Source of the DNA: Tissierellia bacterium
GTDB taxonomy: Bacteria; Bacillota; Clostridia; Tissierellales; Tepidimicrobiaceae
NCBI GenBank assembly: GCA_012735215.1
Contig: JAAYHX010000015.1
Span: forward strand, 1 to 64,000
Reading direction: 5' to 3'
Length of the DNA stretch: 64,000 nucleotides
Positions 47,831-57,068 of this stretch are shown here, piece after piece. Each line of letters begins with the position of its first letter. Positions within the stretch are counted from its first letter, which is position 1. A program made the position numbers and the translations under genes. The notes below the pieces were generated by a model that did no database searches, had not been told where the DNA came from, and saw only the letters and a program-made list of their open reading frames with translations.

Positions 47831-49139
47831 ACCAGTTGTTTGTATTGTTGGAAGACCTAATGTAGGTAAATCAACATTATTCAATAGGATTGTAGGCAGA
47901 AGAGTAGCAATCACTGAAGATACACCAGGAGTTACTAGAGATAGGATATACGCTGAAGCTGAGTGGCTCAACAAGTATTTTACTCTAATTGATACAGGCG
48001 GATTGGAACCAGAAAGCGATGACATATTCCTTAAGAATATAAAAAAGCAGGTAGAAGTTGCCATAGATACTGCTGATGTTATCTTATTTGTTGTAGACGG
48101 ATTACATGGAGTAAATCCTGCAGATAGAGATATTGCAAACCTTTTAAGACTGGTAAACAAGAAAGTAATATTGGTTTGCAATAAGATTGATTCTAAGCAA
48201 AATGTAGATCATATGTTTGAGTTCTATGAATTGGGACTGGGAAATCCTATACCCGTTTCTGCTGAGCAAGGATTAGGTATAGGAGATTTGCTTGATGAAG
48301 TAATAAAGCATTTTCCAGAAAACAAAGAGACTGAGTATGATGAGGACATAATAAGAGTGGCTGTAATAGGAAAGCCTAATGTAGGAAAATCATCCTTAAT
48401 CAATAGGATCCTAGGAGAAGAAAGAGTAATAGTTACAGACATTCCTGGAACAACTCGGGATGCAATAGATACTTATTTTACTCATAATGGCAACAGGTAT
48501 ATGTTTATTGACACTGCAGGTTTAAGAAGGAAGAGAAACATAAATGAGGATGTTGAAAGATACAGCGTAATACGTACTTTGTCTGCCGTTGATAGATCCA
48601 ATATATGTATTATGATGATAGATGGTACAGTAGGTGTAACTGAGCAGGATACCAAAATAGCTGGTTATGCTCATGATAACGGCAAGGGTATGATTATTGC
48701 AGTAAACAAGTGGGATATTGTTGAAAAGGATCACAACACATATCTTAAGATGGAAAAAGATATAAGAGAAAAATTGGCTTTTGCTTCCTATGCGCCTATA
48801 GTTTTCATTTCAGCTAAAACAGGCAAGCGCATTGACAGGCTATTTGAGATGATAGAAGCTGTTAATAATAACTATAATTTAAGAATATCCACTGGAGTTC
48901 TAAATGATATAATTAACGAAGCTGTTCTTATGAACCAACCCCCCTCAGATAAGGGAGTAAGGTTGAAAATATATTATGGAACTCAAGTTTCTGTAAGACC
49001 ACCTAAGTTTTTAATCTTTATAAACAAGAAGGAGCTTATGCATTTTTCCTACGAAAGATATTTAGAAAATCAGATTAGACAGTACTTTGGATTTGATGGA
49101 GTGCCTATAAGATTTGAATTTAAGGAGAAAGGGGAATAG
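47823..49139 (+). CDS. der: Ribosome-assembly GTPase Der (EngA)
   Basis: 438 aa with two GTPase domains in tandem: G1 GRPNVGKST (about 9-17) and GKPNVGKSS (about 184-192), with DTGG/DTAG, NKID and NKWD motifs, then the KH-like C-terminal domain. Needed for 50S subunit maturation. ATG 47823 follows GAGGTGAG. Confidence 0.97.
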   Translation: MDRPVVCIVGRPNVGKSTLFNRIVGRRVAITEDTPGVTRDRIYAEAEWLNKYFTLIDTGGLEPESDDIFLKNIKKQVEVAIDTADVILFVVDGLHGVNPADRDIANLLRLVNKKVILVCNKIDSKQNVDHMFEFYELGLGNPIPVSAEQGLGIGDLLDEVIKHFPENKETEYDEDIIRVAVIGKPNVGKSSLINRILGEERVIVTDIPGTTRDAIDTYFTHNGNRYMFIDTAGLRRKRNINEDVERYSVIRTLSAVDRSNICIMMIDGTVGVTEQDTKIAGYAHDNGKGMIIAVNKWDIVEKDHNTYLKMEKDIREKLAFASYAPIVFISAKTGKRIDRLFEMIEAVNNNYNLRISTGVLNDIINEAVLMNQPPSDKGVRLKIYYGTQVSVRPPKFLIFINKKELMHFSYERYLENQIRQYFGFDGVPIRFEFKEKGE

Positions 49140-49141
49140 GT

Positions 49142-49738
49142 TTGAAAATCCTAGTAGTTATTATATCCTACTTGATTGGTTCTTTTTCTTCAGCTTATGT
49201 ATTAGGAAAGTTAATTAAGAAGGCTGATATAAGGACTTATGGCAGTGGCAATGCAGGAGCTACTAATGCTTTAAGAGTATTTGGCAAGAGGATAGGAGCT
49301 ATGGTCTTTATCTTGGATGTATTAAAGGGCATATTGGCTGCCTATATAGGAGGAAAGCTGATAGGATATGATGGTAGGCTGCTTGGGGGCTTTTTTGCTG
49401 TTGTAGGCCATATGTGGCCAATCTTTCTTAAATTTAAAGGAGGTAAAGGCATAGCCACATCCTTTGGGATGTTATTGTCTATTCATTGGCCTACTGCAAT
49501 AATAACCTTAATTGGTTTTATTATAGTATTGTTGGTAAGTAAGTATGTTTCATTGGCCTCCATATTTTCATGTGTTGCAGCTCCAATTGTTATTGCTTTG
49601 GTTACGGAGCCTTTTGATAGGAAGTTTTTTATTGCAACTCTAATAATAGCAATTATTTCTATTATTAAGCATAGATCAAACATTGTAAGGCTGCTAAATG
49701 GACAAGAATATAAGATAGGTGAAAAAGTTAGGAGGTGA
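49142..49738 (+). CDS. plsY: Glycerol-3-phosphate acyltransferase PlsY
   Basis: 198 aa, five membrane helices. Motifs are GSGNAGATNALR, FKGGKGIATSFG and the C-terminal IKHRSNI. It acylates G3P with acyl-phosphate, the first step of phospholipid synthesis. TTG start 3 bases after der. Confidence 0.96.
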   Translation: MKILVVIISYLIGSFSSAYVLGKLIKKADIRTYGSGNAGATNALRVFGKRIGAMVFILDVLKGILAAYIGGKLIGYDGRLLGGFFAVVGHMWPIFLKFKGGKGIATSFGMLLSIHWPTAIITLIGFIIVLLVSKYVSLASIFSCVAAPIVIALVTEPFDRKFFIATLIIAIISIIKHRSNIVRLLNGQEYKIGEKVRR

Positions 49739-49742
49739 CAGT

Positions 49743-50744
49743 GTGACCAGAATAGGAATACTTGGAGGTGGCAGCTGGGGAACAGCTCTTGCTTTACAAC
49801 TAAATGCAAACAGCCATCCTGTGGACATATGGCTTAGGGATCATAAGCAGGTAGAAGAGATTACAGAAACTAGGGAGAATAAAAAATATTTACCCGGAGT
49901 ATCAATTCCAGAAGAGATTGGAATAAGCTATGATATAGAAGAAGTTATATATGAAAAGGACATAATTGTTTTGGCAGTTCCAACCCATACTATTAGGCAA
50001 AATTTAATTGATTATAAAAGGCTAATTCATAAGGATCAAATATTATTAAATGTGGCCAAAGGTATTGAAAATGATACCCTCTATAGGGTGTCTCAAATTG
50101 TAAAAGACATCCTACCAGAGAATCCCTATGCAATACTGTCAGGGCCATCTCACGCAGAAGAAGTTGCTAAAAGCATGCCTACCACTGTTGTGGCTGCCTC
50201 TGAGAGCAAGAAAATAGCTGAGTACATACAGGACATATTTATGGGGCCCTATTTTAGAGTATATACCAATCCTGATGTTGTAGGAGTAGAGCTTGGCGGA
50301 GCTTTAAAAAATGTAATAGCCTTAGGGGCTGGAATTTCTGATGGGTTGGGATATGGAGACAATACTAAAGCTGCTATTATGACCAGAGGAATTATTGAAA
50401 TAGCAAGACTAGGAGAAGCAATGGGAGCAAATCGTAGTACTTTTAGCGGCTTGGCAGGCATTGGAGATTTAATAGTTACATGTACAAGTATGCATAGTAG
50501 GAATAGAAGGGCTGGCATATTGATAGGAGAAGGAGAAGCATTGGATAAGGTTACAGAAAAGATAGGCATGGTAGTGGAAGGCATAAAAACTACAAAATCT
50601 GCCTATGAATTATCAATAAAGTATAATGTAAATATGCCTATCACTAAGGAGATATACCAAGTCCTTTATGAAGGAAAAGACGTAAAAAATTCAGTTTATA
50701 ATTTAATGCTTAGAGACAAAAAACATGAAATGGAAGATATATAA
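49743..50744 (+). CDS. gpsA: NAD(P)+-dependent glycerol-3-phosphate dehydrogenase
   Basis: 333 aa. Dinucleotide fold GILGGGSWGTALA, the catalytic GGALKNVIALGAGISDGLG with Lys, then NTKAAIMTRG and GLAGIGDL. It makes the sn-G3P used by PlsY, encoded just before. GTG 49743 sits 5 bases after AGGAGGTG. Confidence 0.97.
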   Translation: MTRIGILGGGSWGTALALQLNANSHPVDIWLRDHKQVEEITETRENKKYLPGVSIPEEIGISYDIEEVIYEKDIIVLAVPTHTIRQNLIDYKRLIHKDQILLNVAKGIENDTLYRVSQIVKDILPENPYAILSGPSHAEEVAKSMPTTVVAASESKKIAEYIQDIFMGPYFRVYTNPDVVGVELGGALKNVIALGAGISDGLGYGDNTKAAIMTRGIIEIARLGEAMGANRSTFSGLAGIGDLIVTCTSMHSRNRRAGILIGEGEALDKVTEKIGMVVEGIKTTKSAYELSIKYNVNMPITKEIYQVLYEGKDVKNSVYNLMLRDKKHEMEDI

Positions 50745-50756
50745 TTAAAGAATAAG

Positions 50757-50798
50757 AAAAAGGCTAAATTGGATATCTGTGTCCAATTTAGCCTTTTT
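50757..50798. terminator. Strong terminator after gpsA
   Basis: AAAAAGGCTAAATTGGA-TATCTGTG-TCCAATTTAGCCTTTTT, a 17-bp perfect stem with A and T runs on the two flanks, usable from both sides. Confidence 0.93.
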
Positions 50799-50835
50799 GT
50801 CTCATAATTTACCCATCTATTTCTACCTAATACCA

Positions 50836-51054
50836 TTACAATCCTGGTATGATAAGCAGGTCATCTTCACCAATAAAATTGATGACTAAATAAGGGTCGT
50901 TGCCTACTAAATATAGTAGACCACCGCTTCTTTCAGCAAAATCTCTTATTTGGCCGTAAAAAAATAGGTCATTTTCATCATTTTCATCTATACTTTCGCC
51001 TATATAGTCTAGTAAAGCTTCTATTTTTCTATCTATTATATCATTCATAAACAT
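50836..51054 (-). CDS. Small uncharacterised acidic protein
   Basis: 72 aa, not recognised. A helical start (NDIIDRKIEALLDYIGESID), the acidic run DENDENDLFF, then a beta-like end (LLYLVGNDPYLVINFIGEDD). There is no signal or membrane segment. ATG 51054 has GAAGGAGGAAG. It is divergent from spoIVA across 256 bases, so a link to sporulation is possible but unproven. Confidence 0.6.
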   Translation of the reverse strand: MFMNDIIDRKIEALLDYIGESIDENDENDLFFYGQIRDFAERSGGLLYLVGNDPYLVINFIGEDDLLIIPGL

Positions 51055-51310
51055 TTTACTTCCTCCTTCGTAAAAACTGATCAATATTTATGATTGTGAC
51101 GATATTCTTTTCTATCTTATACCCTATATTTATTTGAAATAAATAATAATTATTTTAAATGCATTAAAAAGATAATAATATAAATTTTCTGAACATATAA
51201 TTTCATAACAGCATGTTTTTTTCTAACTGAATCATATTATACAAGTTCTTACATATATATGTAATGTTAAGTATATTCTTTTATTCAATATATAAGAAGG
51301 AGGGGGAAAA

Positions 51311-52789
51311 GTGGGAGAGTTTAACATATACAAGGATATCGCTGAAAGAACGGAAGGAGATATATATGCTGGTGTAGTAGGCCCTGTAAGAACTGGTAAA
51401 TCAACCTTCATAAAGAGATTTATGGAATTATTAGTATTGCCTAATATTGAAAACAAGTATAAAAGAGAAAGAGCAAAAGATGAGCTTCCATTAAGCGGTG
51501 CAGGTAAAACTATAATGACTACTGAACCAAAGTTTGTTCCAAATGAAGCAGTAGAGATTACATTGAAGGATAATGTTAAGTTTAAAGTAAGAATGGTTGA
51601 CTGTGTGGGGTACTTAGTAAAAGGAGCTCTAGGACATATTGAGGATGATGTACCAAGAATGGTATCAACTCCATGGCATGAACAGGATATCCCCTTTGAA
51701 GAAGCAGCTGAAATTGGTACTAGGAAGGTAATAACAGATCATTCAACTATTGGAATAGTTGTAACAACAGATGGCTCCATAACAGATATAGATAGGTCAA
51801 ATTATATAAAGGCAGAAGAAAGAGTAATTTCAGAACTAAAGGAATTGGAGAAACCATTCATAATCATATTAAATACAAAACATCCTAATCTAGACAGCAC
51901 TATAGCTTTAAGAGAGAGCTTAGAGCAAAAATACGGAGTATCAGTACTAACTGTAGATTGTTTAAATATGGAAATAGAAGATATTGAAGAAATATTCGAA
52001 ACCCTGCTCTTTGAATTCCCAGTTAAGGAAATTACAATAAATCTACCTGGTTGGATAGAAGGATTACCAAGAAGTCATAAAATTAAAGCCAATATACTTA
52101 ATTCTCTTAAAGATTCAATTCAAACACTTCAGAAATTAAATGAAGTAGAAAGCTCCTTAAGTGTTTTAGGAGATTTGGATACAGTAAAGGAAGTAAGCGT
52201 TAAGGAGATAAGATTGGGTGAAGGAGTTGTAGATGTAGACCTAGTAGTTGACGATAGTTTATTCTACCAAGTATTAAATGAAATGACTGGATATCAAATA
52301 GAAGGGGAGTACCAGGTATTGGGCTTGATTAATAAACTGGCTCAAATAAAGAGGGAATATGACAAGATAGAAGAGGCCTTAATCGATGCTAGAGAATTTG
52401 GATATGGTTTGGTCAGCCCAAGCATAGAGGAAATGGAATTAGCAGAACCAGAAATATATAGGCAAGGTAATAAATTCGGTGTTAAGTTAAAAGCAAAAGC
52501 TCCATCTCTTCATGTACTTCGTTGCGATATCACCACTGAAGTATCGCCACTTATAGGTACTGAAAAGCAAAGTGAAGAGATGTTAAAGTATTTCCTAGAC
52601 GAGTTTGAGGAAGAACCAGCAAAGATATGGCAATCAAATCTGTTTGGCAAATCCCTATATGATTTAGTCAATGAGCAGTTGCAGGGGAAATTAAATACAA
52701 TGCCTGAAGATGCAAGAAATAAGATGAGAAGAGCATTAGAAAGAATAATAAATAATGGTAGTGGCGGATTGATTTGCATAATAGTATAG
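51311..52789 (+). CDS. spoIVA: Stage IV sporulation protein A (spore-coat ATPase)
   Basis: 492 aa, the family's length. It polymerises on the forespore surface, driven by ATP, and forms the basement layer of the coat. TRAFAC-type Walker A GPVRTGKSTF (about 21-30), sensor region VDCVGY, conserved GLVSPSIEEMELAEPEI, and the C-terminal GGLICIIV that contacts the membrane protein SpoVM in Bacillus. GTG start behind AAGGAGGGGG. Sigma-E control is expected, but I could not fix the promoter. Confidence 0.97.
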   Translation: MGEFNIYKDIAERTEGDIYAGVVGPVRTGKSTFIKRFMELLVLPNIENKYKRERAKDELPLSGAGKTIMTTEPKFVPNEAVEITLKDNVKFKVRMVDCVGYLVKGALGHIEDDVPRMVSTPWHEQDIPFEEAAEIGTRKVITDHSTIGIVVTTDGSITDIDRSNYIKAEERVISELKELEKPFIIILNTKHPNLDSTIALRESLEQKYGVSVLTVDCLNMEIEDIEEIFETLLFEFPVKEITINLPGWIEGLPRSHKIKANILNSLKDSIQTLQKLNEVESSLSVLGDLDTVKEVSVKEIRLGEGVVDVDLVVDDSLFYQVLNEMTGYQIEGEYQVLGLINKLAQIKREYDKIEEALIDAREFGYGLVSPSIEEMELAEPEIYRQGNKFGVKLKAKAPSLHVLRCDITTEVSPLIGTEKQSEEMLKYFLDEFEEEPAKIWQSNLFGKSLYDLVNEQLQGKLNTMPEDARNKMRRALERIINNGSGGLICIIV

Positions 52790-52810
52790 CTATATAGGGC
52801 ATGAGGATAA

Positions 52811-52860
52811 AAAAGTAGATTAAACTGAACCAGATAGCTGGAACAGTTTAATCTACTTTT
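52811..52860. terminator. Bidirectional terminator
   Basis: AAAAGTAGATTAAACTG and CAGTTTAATCTACTTTT arms (17 bp) around a loop that itself holds CCAG/CTGG. Between spoIVA and the convergent phosphoesterase gene, overlapping the stop of the latter. Confidence 0.9.
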
Positions 52861-54191
52861 ATTGGAACAAAAATTTTATTATTATCTGTTTTTTGATCAT
52901 CAAACATGCTCATGACATAATTTCTGACAATAAAAGGGGCTGAATTCTGCAGAATTTTAAATCCTTCTGAGTCTAAGACTTCATGTACAAGATTGTTTCT
53001 ATATCCTGCAAAAAATTTTAAATTAAGTTCTGCAACAGTTTCTGAAATAGCCTTCATTTCTTCATCAGAAAACTTACTCATTTCCAATAGAGAATCATAA
53101 TATTTATCATAAGTTCTTTGTCTAAAGAAGTCTTTGGAGTACTTTCTAAAGTTGTTCAAGTTTTTATCATCAATATTCTTTTCCCAAACCCAAGCATATA
53201 CATCTACTTTCCTTGTAAAATAATCAAATCCTTTGTTAGGATTATATTTAAGTACCCCGTATTGATTAGGATAAGCTACTAAACAGGATGTGGCAATATC
53301 ATAAATACTTTTATCGTCTTTTTGAAGGAATTTTATATCCTGTAAATGTATATGGCCAGATAGTGCAATATTAATATCGCAGCTTAAAAGCAGGTCTATT
53401 ACCTCTTTGCTATTCTCAATGGTAAAGTCTTCATTTACTACTTCATTATGATCCATTAAACTATGATGCATAACAGCTATAATTTGGGCATTGTTTTCTT
53501 TTGCTAAATTTGAACATTCCCTAATCCAATCAAAGCTTTTATCAGGTATTTCCCCACCCATTTCAGGGGCAGTTCTTACATTATTTCTCCTGTATTTAGA
53601 TGTGTCTAACATCAACAGCCATACATCTTCAGAGGGAGCAGCTAAGTAACTTAAAGAATACTTGTCCCTGGTAATAGCATCCTTATAACCGAAGGATTCA
53701 TAAATTTTCTCAAACTCTTCCTTACTAATGGAATCAATTTTTATCATTTCGTCTCCAAAATAATGTCTTGCCCAGGGGTTTTGAATATCATGGTTGCCAG
53801 GGATTACAAAGACTTGGACTCCCAATTTCTTTATACTCTCTAACTTTTCTGCCATTTCCATATGGCTTTCTCTTTCACCATTACAAGTTAAATCCCCTGG
53901 AATGATCAGGATGTCAGGTTTTCTTTCTTCGATTTCCATGATAAAGGCATCTAGTATCTCATCAGTGTAGTGGAGTAGTTTCCCATCGCCAGAATTGAGA
54001 AACCAATCAAAAGCTTTTCCAAAATCATAGGTTTCCTTAGATAGGTGATGGGGATCTGTTGCAATAAAGAAAGTAATTTCTTCACCTGACTTTATTTTAG
54101 AATTTAGTATGGGTAAGGTGGGGCTTTCTTCACATCCTACTATTAATAGGATTAGTAAGATAATAATCGAGAGAAGCTGAACTTTTTTCAT
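52848..54191 (-). CDS. Calcineurin-like metallophosphoesterase lipoprotein
   Basis: 447 aa. Signal peptide with lipobox LIVGC (Cys20), so surface-anchored. Two-metal phosphoesterase motifs in order: DPHH, GDLTCNGERE, GNHD, MHHS and GHIH. A helical C-terminal domain of about 150 residues follows. Substrate unknown; relatives act on nucleotides or phosphodiesters outside the cell. I chose ATG 54191 (GAGGAT upstream); the frame runs back to 54263 without an RBS. Confidence 0.88.
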   Translation of the reverse strand: MKKVQLLSIIILLILLIVGCEESPTLPILNSKIKSGEEITFFIATDPHHLSKETYDFGKAFDWFLNSGDGKLLHYTDEILDAFIMEIEERKPDILIIPGDLTCNGERESHMEMAEKLESIKKLGVQVFVIPGNHDIQNPWARHYFGDEMIKIDSISKEEFEKIYESFGYKDAITRDKYSLSYLAAPSEDVWLLMLDTSKYRRNNVRTAPEMGGEIPDKSFDWIRECSNLAKENNAQIIAVMHHSLMDHNEVVNEDFTIENSKEVIDLLLSCDINIALSGHIHLQDIKFLQKDDKSIYDIATSCLVAYPNQYGVLKYNPNKGFDYFTRKVDVYAWVWEKNIDDKNLNNFRKYSKDFFRQRTYDKYYDSLLEMSKFSDEEMKAISETVAELNLKFFAGYRNNLVHEVLDSEGFKILQNSAPFIVRNYVMSMFDDQKTDNNKIFVPIKVD

Positions 54192-54439
54192 ATCTATCCT
54201 CACATAATATAAATATTTTCTCTTATGTACACGTAAATGCTTGTTTTGTAATAATTGTATCATAGCTTGTGGACAACTGGTAGTAATTTTTTACTATATT
54301 TAGTATTATCCAAATTAATAACTTCATAACTTGATGGGCATAGATTATACTTAATAGTAAATCAACTAAAGTAAATATAAATAAAAATATTTATGCGTGC
54401 CAATCTAATAATATATTTTATAAAAACTAGAAAAAAATT

Positions 54440-54493
54440 AAAAAGGCTGATTTTCAATGTAATCAGCCTTTATCTTTATATAAAATGGTCGGG
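54440..54493. repeat. Left att copy (54-bp direct repeat)
   Basis: Identical to 58038-58091. It includes the tRNA-Pro terminator hairpin AAGGCTGATT/AATCAGCCTT and the encoded tRNA 3' end (TGGTCGGG on this strand). Bases 54494-54514 remain about 70 percent like the tRNA T-arm. The 54192-54439 stretch before it holds no gene. Confidence 0.88.
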
Positions 54494-54716
54494 GCGACTG
54501 AAATTAAACCAACCATCTTAATATTTTATTCAATCCTTATAATTAAGTTAATATCTATATTTCATTTATTTTACTCTCTTCAATTTTGGCAAATTCGTGC
54601 CACTTTATGTGCCATTCTCTTTATTTTCTTCAATTGTTTGCTCAAATGTATCTTGCATTTTTCTTTCTACTGATTGCAAATGGCAAATACTGCAGCTATA
54701 AATTAGAAAAGCCCAT

Positions 54717-55475
54717 ATGGGAGCAAGGCCATCTCATGCTGAATGGCAGGGTCAAATAGTTTCTTTAAGTGACAGAGGAGGATATTTGTCTCTAAGTGAT
54801 ATTGGCTATGGTACTGTAGAGGGGTTTAAAGGTGTAAACTGTAGGCATGATTGGTATCCATTCTTTGAAGGAATATCAGAGCCAGCTTATACTAAAGAAC
54901 AATTAAGAAATTTAGATCCACCACCATTTGAATATGAAGGAAGGCTTTATACTGCATGTGAAGCTAATCAGAAACAAAGACAAATAGAACGAGCTATAAG
55001 AAAGACCAAAAGGGAATTAATAGCTTATGAAGCTGCTGGGCTTAAAGATGATTTTACAGCTACAAGTATTAAGTTAAGAAGGCAGAGGGAATTATATAGG
55101 GATTTCAGTAGAGCAGCTAATTTAAGAGAAAAGCTTGAGAGGACAGGAGTTTATGGGTATAATAAAAGTATAAGTAGCAAGAGTGTTTGGACTGCTAAAA
55201 AGTCAAAATTAAATTTGCAACTATTCTCTGAAAAAGACCTTTCAAAACAGAAAACAAATTCTCTAAAGAAAGGAATTAAGAATTTTAAAAAGAGAATTTC
55301 TGAACATGAAGATAAAATTAATAACCCAGAAAAGTATATTTCTAATTGGCATAAATTAGATGAAAGAGAGAAAGCAGGATTAATTAAACATTGGCAAAAA
55401 GAAATTGATAATTTTAATAAGTCAATTCAAAATAGGATAGACGAATTGAAAAGAAGAGGTGAGGACTATGAATGA
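54717..55475 (+). pseudogene. N-terminally truncated phage minor capsid protein with effector-like C-terminus
   Basis: 252 codons remain. The start GARPSHAEWQGQIVSLS, then YGTVEGFKGVNCRHDWYPFF and GISEPAYTKEQLR, is the C-terminal part of the phage minor capsid protein 2 family. In-frame codons continue a little upstream (IRKAH) to a stop, so the front two thirds were lost. The end (about residues 165-252: LNLQLFSEKD, FKKRISEHEDKINNPEKYISN, HWQKEIDNFNKSIQNR) is a separate Lys/Glu-rich, helical domain of the effector/accessory type. The next small gene overlaps it by 8 bases. Confidence 0.8.
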
Positions 55476-55698
55476 TTTATTAACTAAAGGAAGCATACAA
55501 TATATTATTTCAAGACTTCTTGATTATGCAAATGAAGCAATAAAGGAAAGCAAAAAAAATGAACAGGATTTATTTTATAAAGGAAAAAAACTAGCTTATA
55601 TTGAGATGCTCAATGTTTTGAAAAATGAATTAGGTGCTAGAGATGAAGATTTAAAAGAATATGGATTGGATTTTAATATTGAAAACAAATTATTATAA
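55468..55698 (+). CDS. Small helical partner gene of the capsid-linked module
   Basis: 76 aa, intact. MNDLLTKGSIQYIISRLLDY, then ANEAIKESKKNEQDLFYKGK and a Glu-rich C-terminus; mostly helical, no signal. ATG 55468 lies 5 bases after GAGGTGAG and overlaps the stop of the capsid/effector gene, mirroring the overlap at 1585. Its function is unknown to me; an immunity or chaperone role is inferred from place and overlap. Confidence 0.6.
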   Translation: MNDLLTKGSIQYIISRLLDYANEAIKESKKNEQDLFYKGKKLAYIEMLNVLKNELGARDEDLKEYGLDFNIENKLL

Positions 55699-55716
55699 GA
55701 AAAAAGTATTAAAAAC

Positions 55717-55750
55717 AAAAGCACTTGCTGATTAAACAGTAAGTGCTTTT
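55717..55750 (+). terminator. Terminator within the prophage remnant
   Basis: AAAAGCACTTGCTG-ATTAAA-CAGTAAGTGCTTTT followed by ATT. Confidence 0.85.
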
Positions 55751-55801
55751 ATTATACAATTTATTGTATATTTGTTTAATAAAAGATGTAGATGAATTAG
55801 A

Positions 55802-55836
55802 TATAGACCTTCAATAATTTAAGGTCTATTTTTTAT
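55802..55836 (+). terminator. Second terminator within the prophage remnant
   Basis: ATAGACCTT-CAATAATTT-AAGGTCTAT followed by a T run, about 50 bases after the first one. Confidence 0.85.
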
Positions 55837-55925
55837 ACTTTAAATCACGCAAGCCGGGGCGATATACTGGCACATCACGTGATGCAACCACGTAAAAAGC
55901 GTAGATGGAAAGGAGAGATTGAAAC

Positions 55926-56492
55926 ATGAAAAGAGAGTTTTTGAAGGAATTAGGACTTACTGATGAGCAAATTGATAAGATTATGGCTGAATATGGTAAA
56001 GGCATAGAAAAGTTTAAAGAAGATTTAGGTACAGCAGAAACTCAAATAGAAACATTAAAAGAACAGCTAAAAACAGCTAAAAACAGCTAATAAGACAATA
56101 GAAGATTTCAAGGGAATGGACATAGAAAGCATTAAGCAAGCTGCTGAAGACTATAAAACAAAGTATGAGACAGCAACTAAATAAGCAGAAGAAAAGCTAA
56201 ACAAGATTAAGTTTGACTATGCCTTAGAGAAAGCTTTAACTGTAGCAAAAGCAAGGAATATCAAAGCAGTTAAAGCATTGTTAGACTTAGAGAACCTAAA
56301 GCTAGCTGATGATAAGATTTTAGGCCTAGACGAACAGTTGAAAAAATCAAAGAAGAAAATGATTTCTTGTTTGAATCAGAGGATAATCAGAAACTGCCAA
56401 AGTTTGTTGGTCCTGGTGGAGATGATACAAAGACATCTACAGGAACTTTAGACATTAGTAAGTTAGCACAAGAAGCAAGTATAAGAAAATAA
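55926..56492 (+). pseudogene. Broken phage GP20-type scaffold protein
   Basis: It starts MKREFLKELGLTDEQIDKIM after AAGGAGAG, then a coiled-coil stretch, and resumes as FDYALEKALTVAKARNIKAV and ends LDISKLAQEASIRK, the layout of phage minor structural protein GP20. Three lesions: an extra 10-bp copy of AAACAGCTAA (56071-56090), a TAA in the middle (after KYETATK), and a one-base loss near 56341. Just upstream of the capsid gene, as in intact phages. Confidence 0.82.
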
Positions 56493-56506
56493 AGGAGGAA
56501 TAAATA

Positions 56507-57056
56507 ATGGTTTTTAATCCAGACAATGTATTACTTTAAGACGCTAAAACAGGAGAAATTCCATCTGAGACAGCAGAACTGGTTCTAAAAGAGTTTTTGA
56601 CATCTTCTGTTGTGACTCAGTTAGCAAAGCATGAACCAATGACAAAGCCTAAAAAGAAATTCACATATCTAGCAGAAGGACCTGGTGCCTACTGGGTAGG
56701 AGAAGGTCAGAGAATCCAAACAAGCAAAGCAACCTGGCTAGATGCTGAAATGGAAGCTAAAAACTAGGGGTAATCTTACCAGTATCAAAAGAGTTCCTAA
56801 GATATACTGTAACAGACTTCTTTAACGAAATAAGACCTGCAATAGCAGAAGCTTTCTACACTAATTTTGACCAAGCAGCACTATTTGGCAATGATAGCCC
56901 ATACGCAATAGGAACTTCTATCTGGGAAAGAATAGTAGCTAGTGGAAATACAATTGATATAGGCTCTACAGCTAATCTATACACAGATCTAAATGCATTA
57001 TTGGCTTTAGTGAAGATGGAGACACTAATCCTGATGAGTTCATTAAAGTAGAATAA
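56507..57056 (+). pseudogene. Broken phage major capsid protein (HK97-type fold)
   Basis: RBS AAAGGAGG and an ATG are preserved. The reading gives TAELVLKEFLTSSVVTQLAK, FTYLAEGPGAYWVGEGQRIQ, GVILPVSKEFLRYTVTDFFN and EAFYTNFDQAALFGND, typical of the N-terminal half of phage major capsid proteins. A TAA at codon 11, one-base losses near 56760 and 57010, and loss of the C-terminal half inactivate it; the next remnant follows 12 bases later, so an internal deletion removed the tail genes. Confidence 0.85.
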
Positions 57057-57068
57057 GTGGGGAGAAGT

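Noticed and set aside
51190-51305. Sigma-E promoter for spoIVA
   Set aside because: CATATTAT-like boxes occur, but the region is so AT-rich that I cannot single one out.
54485-54673. Open frame just after the left att repeat, plus strand
   Set aside because: It begins in the degraded tRNA end, has no RBS, and its product is a low-complexity hydrophobic string; it is a chance frame.
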